A stretch of 25,856 nt of DNA from a bacterium Ga0077546 (GTDB taxonomy: Bacteria; Cyanobacteriota; Vampirovibrionia; Obscuribacterales; Obscuribacteraceae): the NCBI GenBank assembly GCA_001464165.1, contig LNEX01000357.1:1-25856 (forward strand). Direction: 5' to 3'. A program made the position numbers and the translations under genes. The notes under the pieces were generated by a model. That model was not told the DNA's origin. It ran no database searches and worked only from the letters and a program-made list of their open reading frames with translations. This document shows positions 15,500-24,013 of the stretch, in pieces (the first letter of the stretch is position 1; every line of letters starts with the position of its first letter).

Positions 15500-15526
15500 A
15501 GGTTCGAATATTTGGAGGGTAAGACC

Positions 15527-16639
15527 TTGGCTAAGGTTGGAGTGCCGAAAGAAATTAAAGACAACGAATATCGCGTTGCCATCACACTTGCCGGTGTTAA
15601 AACACTGGTATCTGAAGGTCACACTGTCTACGTTGAGAAAAACGCAGGCGTTGGCTCTGGAATGAGCGATGACGAGTACAAGGCCGTAGGAGCCAAAATT
15701 CTTCCTGATGCAGCATCTGTTTTCGGCGAAGCCGATTTGATTTTGAAAGTGAAAGAGCCACAAGCGCAAGAAGTAGCCATGCTCAAGAAAGGCCAGCTGC
15801 TCTTCACTTACCTACACTTAGCTGCTGCTCCAAAATTGGCTGAAGATTTGGCTAAGTCAGGCGCTACCTGCATCGCCTACGAGACAGTGCAAACCGCCAA
15901 CGGCCAATTGCCATTGCTCACACCGATGTCTGAAATTGCTGGACGTCTAGCTACTCAGATTGGTGCTCAGTATCTAGAGCGCCCTATGGGTGGTCGCGGT
16001 GTACTTCTTGGTGGCGTACCTGGCGTTGAACCGGGCGAAATCATCATCATCGGCGGCGGCGTAGTCGGTATCAATGCTGCAAAAATTGGTGTTGGTCTAG
16101 GCGCTCGCGTCACTATCTTCGATCTATCACTAGATAGATTGCGTTATCTCGATGATGTATTTGGTGGACAAGTAAGAACAGTGTTCTCAGTCGGTCACTA
16201 TCTCGAAAGCTTACTTCCACACGCTGACTTGGTCATTGGCGCAGTATTGATTCCGGGCAAACAAGCACCAAGAATCGTCACTCGCGAAATGGTCAGCAAA
16301 ATGAAGAAAGGCTCAGTCATTGTTGACGTAGCCATCGACCAAGGCGGATGTATCGAAACAATCCACGCTACAACTCACTCACAACCAGTTTACGAAGTAG
16401 ACGGTGTGGTGCACTACGGTGTGGCTAACATTCCTGGCGCCGTGCCATGGACTTCTACTCGCGCATTGACCAATGCCACCATGGCCTATGCCTCTAAGCT
16501 AGCCAAAAACGGCTACCAAGCTTGCTTGGACGATCCAGCCCTACACCTCGGTGTCAACATTCACCAAGGTGAAATCGTTCACGCTGGAGTATTGGAAGCT
16601 GTCAACGCAGCAAAGACACCGGTCGGCTCTAAAAAATAA
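15527..16639 (+). CDS. ald: alanine dehydrogenase
   Basis: This NAD-dependent enzyme interconverts L-alanine and pyruvate plus ammonia. The 371-residue length is typical. Visible elements are the N-terminal KVGVPKEIKDNEYRVA, the pyruvate-binding Lys74 in LILKVKEP, the catalytic His of LLFTYLHLAA, the nucleotide-binding GGGVVGINAAKIG, and DVAIDQGGC containing the catalytic Asp. Near the C-terminus are VANIPGAVPWTSTRALTNAT and LHLGVNIHQGEIVH, both family-specific. The start is taken as TTG at 15527, which has TTGGAGGG about 7 nt upstream and gives the family N-terminus MAKVGVPKE. The ATG at 15485 would add 14 non-family residues. A hairpin terminator follows the stop. Confidence 0.95.
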   Translation: MAKVGVPKEIKDNEYRVAITLAGVKTLVSEGHTVYVEKNAGVGSGMSDDEYKAVGAKILPDAASVFGEADLILKVKEPQAQEVAMLKKGQLLFTYLHLAAAPKLAEDLAKSGATCIAYETVQTANGQLPLLTPMSEIAGRLATQIGAQYLERPMGGRGVLLGGVPGVEPGEIIIIGGGVVGINAAKIGVGLGARVTIFDLSLDRLRYLDDVFGGQVRTVFSVGHYLESLLPHADLVIGAVLIPGKQAPRIVTREMVSKMKKGSVIVDVAIDQGGCIETIHATTHSQPVYEVDGVVHYGVANIPGAVPWTSTRALTNATMAYASKLAKNGYQACLDDPALHLGVNIHQGEIVHAGVLEAVNAAKTPVGSKK

Positions 16640-16674
16640 GGATAAAAAACTAGTCTTTTAGAAGTCGAAAAATA

Positions 16675-16713
16675 AATAAGGCGCACTTGCTCAATGAGTA
16701 GGTGCGCCTTGTT
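16675..16713 (+). terminator. hairpin terminator after ald
   Basis: AATAAGGCGCAC pairs with GTGCGCCTTGTT over 12 bp (one T-G pair) around a 15-nt loop. The tail after it (CTAAAATGTT) is only weakly T-rich. It lies between the ald stop and the exonuclease III gene, on the strand of both. Confidence 0.65.
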
Positions 16714-16743
16714 CTAAAATGTTAAAAACACAAAAGGGTTCAA

Positions 16744-17517
16744 ATGGCTAACCTCAAACTGGTCTCGTGGAACATCAACGGCATTAGAGCTGTGGCCAAA
16801 AAAGGCCTCTACGATTGGATGGACAGTGAACAGCCTGACATCCTTGGCCTGCAAGAAACCAAGATATCGGCCGACCAATTGACGCCAGATATACTAGAAA
16901 GAAAAGGCTACAAAAGCTATTTTTCTCACGCCGAGAAGCGCGGCTACAGCGGTGTTGGCATTTACACAAGAGTAGAACCACTCTCTGTCAAAGAAGGCTT
17001 TGGTGTACAACGCTTTGATTGCGAAGGTCGCACATTAGTGGCCGACTTCGGCGATTTTGTCCTGGCCAATATTTATTTTCCTAACGGCGCCCAAAACCCC
17101 GAGCGGCTGCAATACAAATTAGACTTTTACGATGCTTTTTATAAATGGGCAAACAAAATAGTAAAGGAAGGCAAAAAGCTCACCGTATGCGGCGATTTCA
17201 ACACCGCCCATCGAGCCATTGACCTTGCCAGACCAAAAGAAAATGAAAAAATCTCAGGCTTTCTTCCAGTTGAAAGAGCTTGGATGGATAAATTCATTAA
17301 AGCTGGATATTCAGACACTTTTCGTATGTACAACCAAGAGCCTCACAATTACAGCTGGTGGCACATGCGCACAGCGGCTCGCGAAAGAAATGTCGGTTGG
17401 CGTATTGACTACTTCTTTACCTCCAAAAACCTGACCGACAACGTTGTCAATGCTGGTATCCTCAATGATGTACATGGCTCCGATCATTGCCCCGTCACCC
17501 TCGAACTAAAAACATAA
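16744..17517 (+). CDS. xthA: exodeoxyribonuclease III / AP endonuclease
   Basis: This DNA-repair enzyme cuts the backbone at abasic sites and degrades 3' ends. The 257-residue length fits the family. Active-site motifs are in order: VSWNINGIRA (Asn10), GLQETK (metal-binding Glu38), HAEKRGYSGVGIYTR, YFPNGAQ, CGDFNTAH with the catalytic Asp and Asn, RIDYFFTS, and GSDHCPV with the catalytic Asp-His pair. All key residues are present. The ATG at 16744 is preceded by a short AAAAGGG site. The next gene begins 27 nt after the stop and the one after that a further 13 nt on, so xthA probably leads a three-gene unit with two membrane-anchored proteins. Confidence 0.95.
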   Translation: MANLKLVSWNINGIRAVAKKGLYDWMDSEQPDILGLQETKISADQLTPDILERKGYKSYFSHAEKRGYSGVGIYTRVEPLSVKEGFGVQRFDCEGRTLVADFGDFVLANIYFPNGAQNPERLQYKLDFYDAFYKWANKIVKEGKKLTVCGDFNTAHRAIDLARPKENEKISGFLPVERAWMDKFIKAGYSDTFRMYNQEPHNYSWWHMRTAARERNVGWRIDYFFTSKNLTDNVVNAGILNDVHGSDHCPVTLELKT

Positions 17518-17544
17518 TTCTAAGTAGCTGCTGGAGCAACGTGA

Positions 17545-18150
17545 ATGAATGAATTACCGACCATCGAGTCAGGAAAAATCTGGGAGAATCGCTCCACTAA
17601 AGAAATTCTTTTGGCCATTCAAAAAGGCAAAAAGGCTGACTATGCCATTGCTCGCATGGCCTCTGAATTTGGCGAAATAGACGGCGAATTTCTAATCGTC
17701 AAAAGCACCTATGTTCACGGTGCCCGTCTGCTCGAAGACAAACTAACTGGCTTCGATGCTTTAGCAACATTGCTTACAATAGACCATGGCACCTACTCAT
17801 TAATGGACTGCAGCGAGTTTCCTCAAGAAGCAGCCCACCTAGAAGAAGGTCTGAAGATCAGACTAAACCTGCTGGTAAATGCCTTGCCAAATCTGCCGGC
17901 CACAGCAGAAGAACTAGCTTTGACCGGAAGCGCCATGACGCGCATGCGCTCGTATGAAGGTAACGAGCTGCCCTCAAGCGAAGAAGCAGCAGCAGCAAAA
18001 AGCGCCAAGAAATTAAAGGCCGAAGGAAGCGAGCTCTCTTCAGTTGGTGATGCCAGAGAACGCAGTGGGCTTAGCCCAGCAATGATTGCGGCTATCGTCA
18101 TGATCATAGTTCTTGCTGGTGCCGGAATCATGATGTTCGTTAAGCACTAA
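17545..18150 (+). CDS. tail-anchored protein with a DUF4388/PATAN-like domain
   Basis: A 201-residue protein with a predicted soluble N-terminal domain and one C-terminal transmembrane helix (residues 178-198, AAIVMIIVLAGAGIMMFV). Residues 45-90 (GEFLIVKSTYVHGARLLEDKLTGFDALATLLTIDHGTYSLMD) resemble the PATAN/DUF4388 pattern: an expression strand, a basic residue, a glycine turn, then a helix and a GxYxLxD strand. That domain occurs in bacterial regulatory proteins such as cyanobacterial PatA. The match is by eye and moderate. The linker at 139-170 is acidic and Ala/Lys/Ser-rich. It is an integral membrane protein with its bulk in the cytoplasm. The ATG follows GGAG by about 8 nt. Confidence 0.72.
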   Translation: MNELPTIESGKIWENRSTKEILLAIQKGKKADYAIARMASEFGEIDGEFLIVKSTYVHGARLLEDKLTGFDALATLLTIDHGTYSLMDCSEFPQEAAHLEEGLKIRLNLLVNALPNLPATAEELALTGSAMTRMRSYEGNELPSSEEAAAAKSAKKLKAEGSELSSVGDARERSGLSPAMIAAIVMIIVLAGAGIMMFVKH

Positions 18151-18163
18151 GGCGCAAGATAAA

Positions 18164-19231
18164 TTGGATAAAAAACAGAAAAAAGGCTTCAAGTTCCACC
18201 TGACTTCTGATGAAGATAGCAAAGTCGAATTGGTCAGTGATGCTGTCGAGACCGACCTCGCCGGAACGAATCAAGACCAACAACTTCAATCAGTGGTGCC
18301 ACCAAATTTAGATGACACAAACACTTCAGTCGAAAATTCGCTAAGCGGTTCGATTGTGCAGAGTAATATTGCACAAGTAAAACCGAAAAACAGCGGTCAC
18401 AAAAAGCTGCGCGGCTTTGCCAACATCATAATTTTTATACTGGCAGCAGTTTCGGCATTTCTAACACCAACTTTTTGGTTTCAAGATGCGGCTACATTTT
18501 ATTTAGGTGTTACCGTATCAATAACTCTAGGCCTCATTGCATTGCTAGCTATATTGCTTCTGTTGCAAGGAAAAAGCCACTTTGAGAAAGCTTCTTATTC
18601 GCTCCCGCGACCAGTTCAAATACTAATACGCACTGTTTTTCTAGGAATCTCAACGTTCCTAATCTTAGCGGCTGGCTTGCCCCTATTAGGATTTGCTGAC
18701 TTCGTCATTGAGAAGCAAAACCTCTTGCGGAGCGGTAGCTTTGCTAAAGAATCAGCAGAAGAAAAGCATAAAAAGCTGACAACCATTTGCGATAGAGCAA
18801 TAACAATCAGCGCATACAATCCGATGCTGATTACGCTGTCTTCTTTTTTTATTGACGAACTGTTAAAAGATCCAGTGACGGCGCTTGAGTATTTGGACCG
18901 TCCTAGCCTGATTAGCAAACCAGGTCAATTAGGTGACAAAGTTCATCGGGCTGAGCTTCTCTATCAAATACCAGGTCATCGCGCTGAAGCGGAAGCCACC
19001 TTTAGCAAGATAGAAGCTAAATCCAACGACTGGTCATTACAGTACTCTTTGACTCTAGCATTTACCAATCTTAAACTCTACGATCGAGCACTTGTGGCCG
19101 CCAATAACTTTGTGCGACTACGTCCAGATTACTCTGGCGCCTATCTTATGCGAAGCCAAATATACAAAGCGCTTGGCGAAAACAGCAAAGCCGATGAAGA
19201 CATGAACAACTACAGAAAGCATAGCAAGTGA
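18164..19231 (+). CDS. membrane protein with C-terminal TPR repeats
   Basis: A 355-residue protein beginning with a polar, probably cytoplasmic region of about 80 residues that is Lys/Asp/Gln/Ser-rich. Three transmembrane helices follow at about 85-105, 112-135 and 152-178. The C-terminal 170 residues contain tetratricopeptide-like helical pairs, clearest at SLQYSLTLAFTNLKLYDRAL and DYSGAYLMRSQIYKALGENS. It probably anchors a protein-binding TPR domain to the membrane. The start is a TTG at 18164 with AAGG about 10 nt upstream. It follows the tail-anchored gene by 13 nt, so cotranslation in an operon with it and xthA is likely. No enzyme motif is seen. Confidence 0.78.
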   Translation: MDKKQKKGFKFHLTSDEDSKVELVSDAVETDLAGTNQDQQLQSVVPPNLDDTNTSVENSLSGSIVQSNIAQVKPKNSGHKKLRGFANIIIFILAAVSAFLTPTFWFQDAATFYLGVTVSITLGLIALLAILLLLQGKSHFEKASYSLPRPVQILIRTVFLGISTFLILAAGLPLLGFADFVIEKQNLLRSGSFAKESAEEKHKKLTTICDRAITISAYNPMLITLSSFFIDELLKDPVTALEYLDRPSLISKPGQLGDKVHRAELLYQIPGHRAEAEATFSKIEAKSNDWSLQYSLTLAFTNLKLYDRALVAANNFVRLRPDYSGAYLMRSQIYKALGENSKADEDMNNYRKHSK

Positions 19232-19246
19232 TATTGCCATAGAGCA

Positions 19247-19272
19247 AAGCCACTGATAGCATTAAGTGGTTT
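19247..19272 (+). terminator. possible weak terminator after the membrane TPR gene
   Basis: AAGCCACT pairs with AGTGGTTT over 8 bp (one G-T pair) with a 10-nt loop, 16 nt after the stop at 19231. The tail is only partly T-rich. Confidence 0.35.
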
Positions 19273-19296
19273 ATAGTTTCGAACTGTAGGTCAACC

Positions 19297-20082
19297 ATGT
19301 CACTATCGCCATTGTTTTTCTGGGCCGCAGGCTTTATGGCAATAGCGCTTGTGGGCTTATTTTTATCAGCAAAAACAATCAAGATTGATCTAGCTAAAAA
19401 TGGCGAATTGATCGTTGCTCTGCTGGCTATTCTCGGTACGCTCGTTTCTGTCTTGCTTGGCATGCTGGTATCTAGTGCCGACGAACAGTACCGCTCACTT
19501 GAAGAATGCGTTAGCAGTGAAGCCACAAGTATTAGTGAAGTTTTTCGTATCGCCCGCGGACTGCCAGATGCACAAAAAAAGGCAATACAAGATCAGTGTA
19601 TTACCTACTGCGAAAAAGTAATTAGCGACGATTGGCCAGCCATGAAAAACGGAGAAATGAGCCCGGCAGTAACCGATATCTTCATCAATATAAGCGATGT
19701 TATTATGAAATTTCGGCCAGCCAACGACGGCGAAGCAGCTGTGCAAGGTGCACTTCTTAGTACCACAAACGAACTTGGCCAAAGTCGTGCCGTGCGCGTT
19801 GTCGCCAGCAGAAGCACCTGGACTTGGCGTCTACTGCCCCTAATTATCACCTGCGCGGTGGTGGTCTTGATCTGCTCATATCTCTATGTCGGCAAAGGCA
19901 GCGCCTTATTGCATTCAGTTTTAGTCGGACTCGTCGCTATTACTCTCGGCACCAATATTGGTGTCATCTTCTTAATGACTAGGCCTTTTTCTAGCGAATG
20001 GACGATTCAACCAGATACCTTTGCCGTGCGAGCAAAAATCATGCGGCAATACAAAGACAGACCTGCTTTTAAAAGCCTCTAA
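19297..20082 (+). CDS. DUF4239-family (bestrophin-like) membrane protein
   Basis: A 261-residue integral membrane protein of the DUF4239 type. Two helices lie near the N-terminus (about 5-26 and 38-58) and two near the C-terminus (about 178-198 and 204-228). The region between them is soluble, with the family's typical pattern: EEYxxxEECVSSEATSISEVFRIARGLP, then a block of helices with CEKVISDDWPAMKNGEMSP. Members are often annotated as bestrophin-like, but transport activity has not been established for the family. The ATG at 19297 has AGG upstream. It is separated from the preceding gene by a weak hairpin and is convergent with the histidine kinase gene 40 nt away. Confidence 0.85.
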   Translation: MSLSPLFFWAAGFMAIALVGLFLSAKTIKIDLAKNGELIVALLAILGTLVSVLLGMLVSSADEQYRSLEECVSSEATSISEVFRIARGLPDAQKKAIQDQCITYCEKVISDDWPAMKNGEMSPAVTDIFINISDVIMKFRPANDGEAAVQGALLSTTNELGQSRAVRVVASRSTWTWRLLPLIITCAVVVLICSYLYVGKGSALLHSVLVGLVAITLGTNIGVIFLMTRPFSSEWTIQPDTFAVRAKIMRQYKDRPAFKSL

Positions 20083-20122
20083 AGCCGATCTTGTTAAAAG
20101 AAACGCTTTCATTGTCATATTC

Positions 20123-21937
20123 TCAATTAGCTAAGGGCAATTCAAAATTGAAACGAGAACCGGACCCTTCTTTTGACTCAACCCAAATCTTGCCACCATG
20201 CAGCAGCACAAGCGCTTTACAAATAGTCAAACCAAGCCCAGAACCGCCTCTAGTACGCGATGTTTGATTGCGCGCCTGCTGAAAGCGATCGAATACAGTG
20301 TCTAGCATTTCAGGGGCAATACCAACTCCGGTATCGGCAACAGTGAAAGTAACAACCTTATTATTGCTCCTTGCCGAAATAGTAACGACACCGCCCTTTT
20401 GCGAGAATTTTATAGCATTTGAAACTAGGTTAGCTAAAACCCTCAATAGCTTCTCTTCATCAGCATCAACATAGACATTTGCAGGCTCGGCAACAAGTGA
20501 CACTTTGAAATCGTTGGCCAAATTAGAAGCGTGCTCAATAGTTTCTTGAAATACTTTCTGCACCAAAACTTTTTTACGCTCTAACTCCATCATGCCAGAA
20601 TTGATCTTTTCAATATCTAACAAGTCACCAATTAAGCGCATCATTCGCTCGCTACTGCGCTGAGCACCAGGCAGATATTGCTTAGCTAGTTCGCCGGGAT
20701 CGCCGTAGGAACCATCAGCAAGAAACTGCAAATAATTCTGCACCGTCATAAGGGGAGAGCGCAAATCGTGGGTTACCATTGCCACCACTTCTTGCTTTAG
20801 ACGCTCAGCCGCGAGGTGTTCAGTAACATCATGGAAGATGCTAAACAACTGACCCGTTTTACCTTCTTCCGGCGCCCATTGCGACGACCACAACACCTCA
20901 CGCACTTCGCCATCAGCTCTCCTAATTGAAAGAGTCACGGTCCCTGGATTAGCGCCCTGAGTGACTTTAGCGAGGAAGGCACAAGCCTTTTCTGTATCTT
21001 CTGCGCCGAGATAATCGAACAAATGAGTGGCAATGATTTCGTCTTGACTGAGAGCAAAGAACTCTTCGCAAGCAGGATTAACGTTGACGAATTTCAAACT
21101 TGAATCGAACGAACAAATGCAATCATTAGCATTTTCTAGAATCGCTCTCTCTTTACGTGCGGCCTCTTTCAGAGCGGCTGCCATATCATGAAAAACTTTA
21201 TCGAGCTGAGCAATTTCATCATTACCAGAAACCAGCTGATTAAGGGGCTTGTCGCTTGCCAAACGATAACTATTATCGTTCATAATCTTCAGCCTGTTGA
21301 CGATACTACGCGTAAGAATAACCCCAAGAAGCAGCGTTAAAAATATGTTTGCAACGCCACCGCCAATCAACACAAACTGAACCTTTTCCCGAAACTTTCG
21401 CTGAATCTCAGGGCTAGCATCGGCGGCCGCCTTGCCAGCATCACCGATACCAAGCAGCTGGTTCGATAGTTCCAGGGTAAGGCTGCGCAGGCGAGCTATA
21501 AATTGAAATCGATCTAACCGCCCCCTCATCTTTCCGGCTCTATAGGCGTTTTTTGTGTCTTCAACTAATTTGCGCGATTGAAGCATGGCCTCGCAGGACT
21601 TCTCCAGACTTTGAGCCAGAGCCGGTTTGTCGCGAGTCAGCTCTCTCAGCTTAGAAAAATGTCTGTCAATGTCGGCATTCAGCAATTGGTACTGAATAGA
21701 CGCGGTGGACTCGGGCGAAGCCAGTGGTTCAACCTCCAAATTGGTCTTAAGTGCCACCATGTCGCGAGTTATGGCAATTACTTCATCACCAATCTGACGA
21801 GCATTTTCTGCTCGCCGCGCTTCCTCTTCAGCCTGATTCTGTAAGTTCGCAACTGTTGCTAAAAGAGCAAGTTGCAAAATCAATGGAACAAAGATAAGAA
21901 CTAAAATTTTGAATCTTAGACTAACTGGTCGGAACAT
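20123..21937 (-). CDS. membrane sensor histidine kinase with HAMP and PAS domains
   Basis: A 604-residue signalling protein. Transmembrane helices flank an extracytoplasmic helical sensor region (TM1 about 10-30, TM2 about 187-210). A HAMP linker follows (RSIVNRLKIMND to about 265), then a PAS domain (about 265-385, with NANDCICSFDSSLKFVNVNPACEEFF). The kinase core begins at His390 in VAMVTHDLRSPLMT, the autophosphorylation site. ATPase motifs are N box NLVSNAIKF, G1 DTGVGIAPE, F box FDRFQQ and G2 GGSGLGL. All required residues are present. It diverges from the OmpR-type response regulator across a 240-bp gap and is presumably its partner. The signal sensed cannot be read from the sequence. 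The start ATG has GGAGATA upstream. Confidence 0.93.
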   Translation of the reverse strand: MFRPVSLRFKILVLIFVPLILQLALLATVANLQNQAEEEARRAENARQIGDEVIAITRDMVALKTNLEVEPLASPESTASIQYQLLNADIDRHFSKLRELTRDKPALAQSLEKSCEAMLQSRKLVEDTKNAYRAGKMRGRLDRFQFIARLRSLTLELSNQLLGIGDAGKAAADASPEIQRKFREKVQFVLIGGGVANIFLTLLLGVILTRSIVNRLKIMNDNSYRLASDKPLNQLVSGNDEIAQLDKVFHDMAAALKEAARKERAILENANDCICSFDSSLKFVNVNPACEEFFALSQDEIIATHLFDYLGAEDTEKACAFLAKVTQGANPGTVTLSIRRADGEVREVLWSSQWAPEEGKTGQLFSIFHDVTEHLAAERLKQEVVAMVTHDLRSPLMTVQNYLQFLADGSYGDPGELAKQYLPGAQRSSERMMRLIGDLLDIEKINSGMMELERKKVLVQKVFQETIEHASNLANDFKVSLVAEPANVYVDADEEKLLRVLANLVSNAIKFSQKGGVVTISARSNNKVVTFTVADTGVGIAPEMLDTVFDRFQQARNQTSRTRGGSGLGLTICKALVLLHGGKIWVESKEGSGSRFNFELPLAN

Positions 21938-22177
21938 CGGTCGAGTATCTCCAACAGCTTCCAGAATAGAGCTTACACAAGTCAGGCTGAATACAGGTAG
22001 ATTTATTGAACTTTATCCAGCATTTTTCAGGCGCGTACAGACGGCACGTTTCGTCAAACGCTGAACCGCTTGGCTTCCGTCGCATCCTCAGGAATCAAAC
22101 TTGCCATCCGGAGAGCACGCCTGGTTTGGTATATTTATAAGTGCCCGGAAGGTAGCTATCGAACGGATACAGAGAGA

Positions 22178-22861
22178 ATGTCTAAAATCCTACTAGTTGA
22201 AGATGACCAAGACCTCTCAGACATGATATCTGGCTGGCTTAAGAGCGAGCGCTACACGGTTGAGGTAGCCTACGATGGTGATATCGCCAGAGAAATCTTG
22301 AAAATATCTAGCTTCGATGTGGTCGTACTCGATTGGGACTTACCGGGCTGTTCAGGCATCGAGATTCTGCGAGAATTTCGTGAAAATGGCGGTTCAACAC
22401 CGGTTATCATGCTAACTGGCAAGTCAACAATTACAGATAAAGAGACCGGTCTAGATATCGGGGCCGATGATTATTTAACAAAACCCTTCAACATCAAAGA
22501 GCTAGGCGCACGGGTTAAGGCCCTGTTGCGTCGCCCAACTCTCATGAATTCATCAGTTCTAAGAGCTGGTGACATCGAACTTGATTCTTCGAAGCATCGC
22601 ATTCTGCGTGGCGGTCAAGAAGTGCACCTGTTGCCCCGCGACTTTGCCCTTTTAGAGTTCCTTTTACGGCACAAAGACCAAGTCTTTAGTGCTGAAGCCC
22701 TCATCGCCAGAGTCTGGGAGTCTGATTCGGACGCTAGCCCAGAAGGTCTTCGCACAGCCATCAAACGCATCCGCAAGAAAATTGATGATGGCACCGAAGA
22801 TGATCAATCATTGATTGAGAACATACCAAGAGTTGGCTATAGACTACGTTCAAGTCGTTAA
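22178..22861 (+). CDS. OmpR/PhoB-family response regulator
   Basis: A 227-residue DNA-binding regulator. The receiver domain has acidic residues Glu8, Asp9 and Asp10, phospho-acceptor Asp52 in VVVLDWDLP, Thr80 in MLTGKS and Lys102 in YLTKPF. A winged-helix output domain follows, with LLPRDFALLEFLLRHKDQVFSAEALI, the recognition-helix region GLRTAIKRIRKKIDD and the wing PRVGYRL. Such regulators usually bind direct repeats with an 11-bp period as dimers. The ATG at 22178 was chosen because it gives the family's N-terminus (SKILLVEDD). It diverges from the histidine kinase and converges with the small-paralogue genes. Triple 11-bp repeats lie about 1.1-1.8 kb away at 23939 and 24640. Confidence 0.94.
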   Translation: MSKILLVEDDQDLSDMISGWLKSERYTVEVAYDGDIAREILKISSFDVVVLDWDLPGCSGIEILREFRENGGSTPVIMLTGKSTITDKETGLDIGADDYLTKPFNIKELGARVKALLRRPTLMNSSVLRAGDIELDSSKHRILRGGQEVHLLPRDFALLEFLLRHKDQVFSAEALIARVWESDSDASPEGLRTAIKRIRKKIDDGTEDDQSLIENIPRVGYRLRSSR

Positions 22862-22901
22862 AGATGGCGCCGTGATGCTTGTAACACTCTGGCGCCATCT
22901 T
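22861..22901. terminator. bidirectional terminator between convergent genes
   Basis: AAGATGGCGCC pairs perfectly over 11 bp with GGCGCCATCTT around a 19-nt loop. A T-rich tail (CTTTAAT) lies to the right, and the sequence to the left (AAC, then TTA) gives a shorter tail on the other strand. It sits between the stops at 22861 and 22913, so it can serve both the response regulator and the minus-strand unit. Confidence 0.75.
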
Positions 22902-22912
22902 CTTTAATACTC

Positions 22913-23392
22913 TTACTTCACTTTGCGCTTTGACTCTTTCTCGTCGAAACAATCGATCTTATAAGGGCTTCCTGGGGCACAAACACCCAACTCTGGGCGC
23001 CACGGCTTGCCGTTTGGAGTATCTGGGTACTTTTGTGGATTCTTATCGGGACTCTCTGGTTTAACCGGCGGTAGAACCGGCTTAGCGGGATGTTTATCAG
23101 GATATTTATCAGGATTCATCCAGGGTGGACAATGACCAGGGTCAATTGGTTTGGGCTTAAGCTGCTGCTGCTGAGCATCGTCAATACCGAACTGATTGAG
23201 CATTTTTTCGACTTCTTTTTTCTGCGCCGACTTTTCTGCGCTATAGTTGCTCGACTTATCACTAATAACAGCCTGCCCTGCCACCTGGTAATTTCCGACT
23301 TCAGCGAACATTCTCGACGAAGCTGATTCACTACGACTAGCAACTGCATTGAGCTGACTAGCTTCAGCTCCTTCAAATTGTGAATACACCAT
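22913..23392 (-). CDS. member A of a three-protein paralogous family, Pro/Lys-rich tail
   Basis: A 159-residue protein of a family I do not recognise. The shared N-terminal block is at 21-36 (SESASSRM, then Glu31 and Tyr35-Gln36); the second block is KEVEKMLNQFGI at 59-70. Neither contains a signal peptide or transmembrane helix. From residue 78 the sequence is a Pro/Lys/Asp-rich tail with PDKYPDKHPAK and PDKNPQKYPD motifs and three cysteines (CPPW, VCAPG, DCFDEK), and it ends in basic residues. The start ATG has an AGGAGA site. The 35-nt gap to member B implies cotranscription. The gene ends at the convergent terminator. The tails of the three members are unrelated, which suggests the N-terminal part carries the shared targeting or binding role. 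Confidence 0.78.
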   Translation of the reverse strand: MVYSQFEGAEASQLNAVASRSESASSRMFAEVGNYQVAGQAVISDKSSNYSAEKSAQKKEVEKMLNQFGIDDAQQQQLKPKPIDPGHCPPWMNPDKYPDKHPAKPVLPPVKPESPDKNPQKYPDTPNGKPWRPELGVCAPGSPYKIDCFDEKESKRKVK

Positions 23393-23427
23393 TGTTCTTT
23401 CTCCTCTATATGCAAATGTTTAAAACC

Positions 23428-23868
23428 TTACTTGCGACGATTACACAAGCGCCACAGATACAATTCAAATCGACTAGCCCGATCTTGATCAGTGGGCTCA
23501 TTTGAACCATTTCGTCCAGGCACTGAAGGTTTACCGTCTCCTTCTTTATCGGTTGAAACTATTCGACCATACTCAATGCGCTGGCCTTTCATCATGCGAC
23601 AAGCAATAGCACTCTTCTCTGCAGCTGCATCGTCAGCCTTAATGGCAAAGCCATTCATGATCTTATCGATCTCTTTATCGACAGCCTTAGTTCCAGTATT
23701 GTCGCCAGCGCCAGCAGCAGCGCCGCCTCTAACGCTCGATAAAGTTCTATCTTGAGCTTGGTAAGATTGCGATTCAAGTAGCATTTTTGTAGAAGCCGAA
23801 TCTGATTGACTTGCAGTACCTGACTCAGAAGTTCTGAATTGAGCACTTTCGAACTGTGCGTGTACCAT
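23428..23868 (-). CDS. member B of a three-protein paralogous family
   Basis: A 146-residue protein sharing the family's two blocks: SDSASTKM with Glu32 and Tyr36-Gln37 in the N-terminal part, and KEIDKIMNGFAI at 65-76. Block spacing is one residue longer at the first site than in members A and C. The linker is Gly/Ala-rich (RGGAAAGAGDNTGTK). The C-terminal 65 residues are unlike A and C: a basic stretch (RMMKGQRIEYGR), an acidic linker, then LYLWRLCNRRK at the end. No signal peptide is seen. The ATG at 23868 has a GAGGAGAGGA site. It is the first gene of the A/B unit and is preceded by the triple GTGAC repeats and an inverted repeat. The function is unknown. Confidence 0.77.
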   Translation of the reverse strand: MVHAQFESAQFRTSESGTASQSDSASTKMLLESQSYQAQDRTLSSVRGGAAAGAGDNTGTKAVDKEIDKIMNGFAIKADDAAAEKSAIACRMMKGQRIEYGRIVSTDKEGDGKPSVPGRNGSNEPTDQDRASRFELYLWRLCNRRK

Positions 23869-23888
23869 GATTTCCTCTCCTCGCTAGA

Positions 23889-23915
23889 ATTGTGTGGTGT
23901 GCATGCAAACACAAT
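23889..23915. promoter_or_regulatory. inverted repeat with 13-nt CATGCAA-containing loop (copy 1)
   Basis: ATTGTGT pairs with ACACAAT over 7 bp around a 13-nt loop that contains GCATGCAA. It lies 21-47 nt upstream of the member B start. Copy 2 upstream of member C has the same loop length and the same CATGCAA core but a different stem, ending in GTGT(G). A likely -10 element (TATTGT on the minus strand) overlaps the outer end of the stem, so a DNA operator is more likely than an RNA leader. Confidence 0.6.
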
Positions 23916-23938
23916 AATCGAAGCGAAGCGACCGAGTG

Positions 23939-23965
23939 GTGACTGTACAGTGACTTGTCTGTGAC
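23939..23965 (-). promoter_or_regulatory. triple GTGAC direct repeats with 11-bp period (copy 1), candidate OmpR/PhoB-type box
   Basis: GTGAC occurs at 23939, 23950 and 23961, exactly 11 bp apart. On the coding (minus) strand this reads as three GTCAC boxes upstream of the member B gene. A TATTGT -10 candidate lies about 22 nt after the last box on that strand. The flanking CACTCGGT is also shared with copy 2. Confidence 0.7.
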
Positions 23966-24013
23966 TTGCGGACTAAATTTTGGCACCTTATTTAGTATCA
24001 AGCAAAAGCAAAA

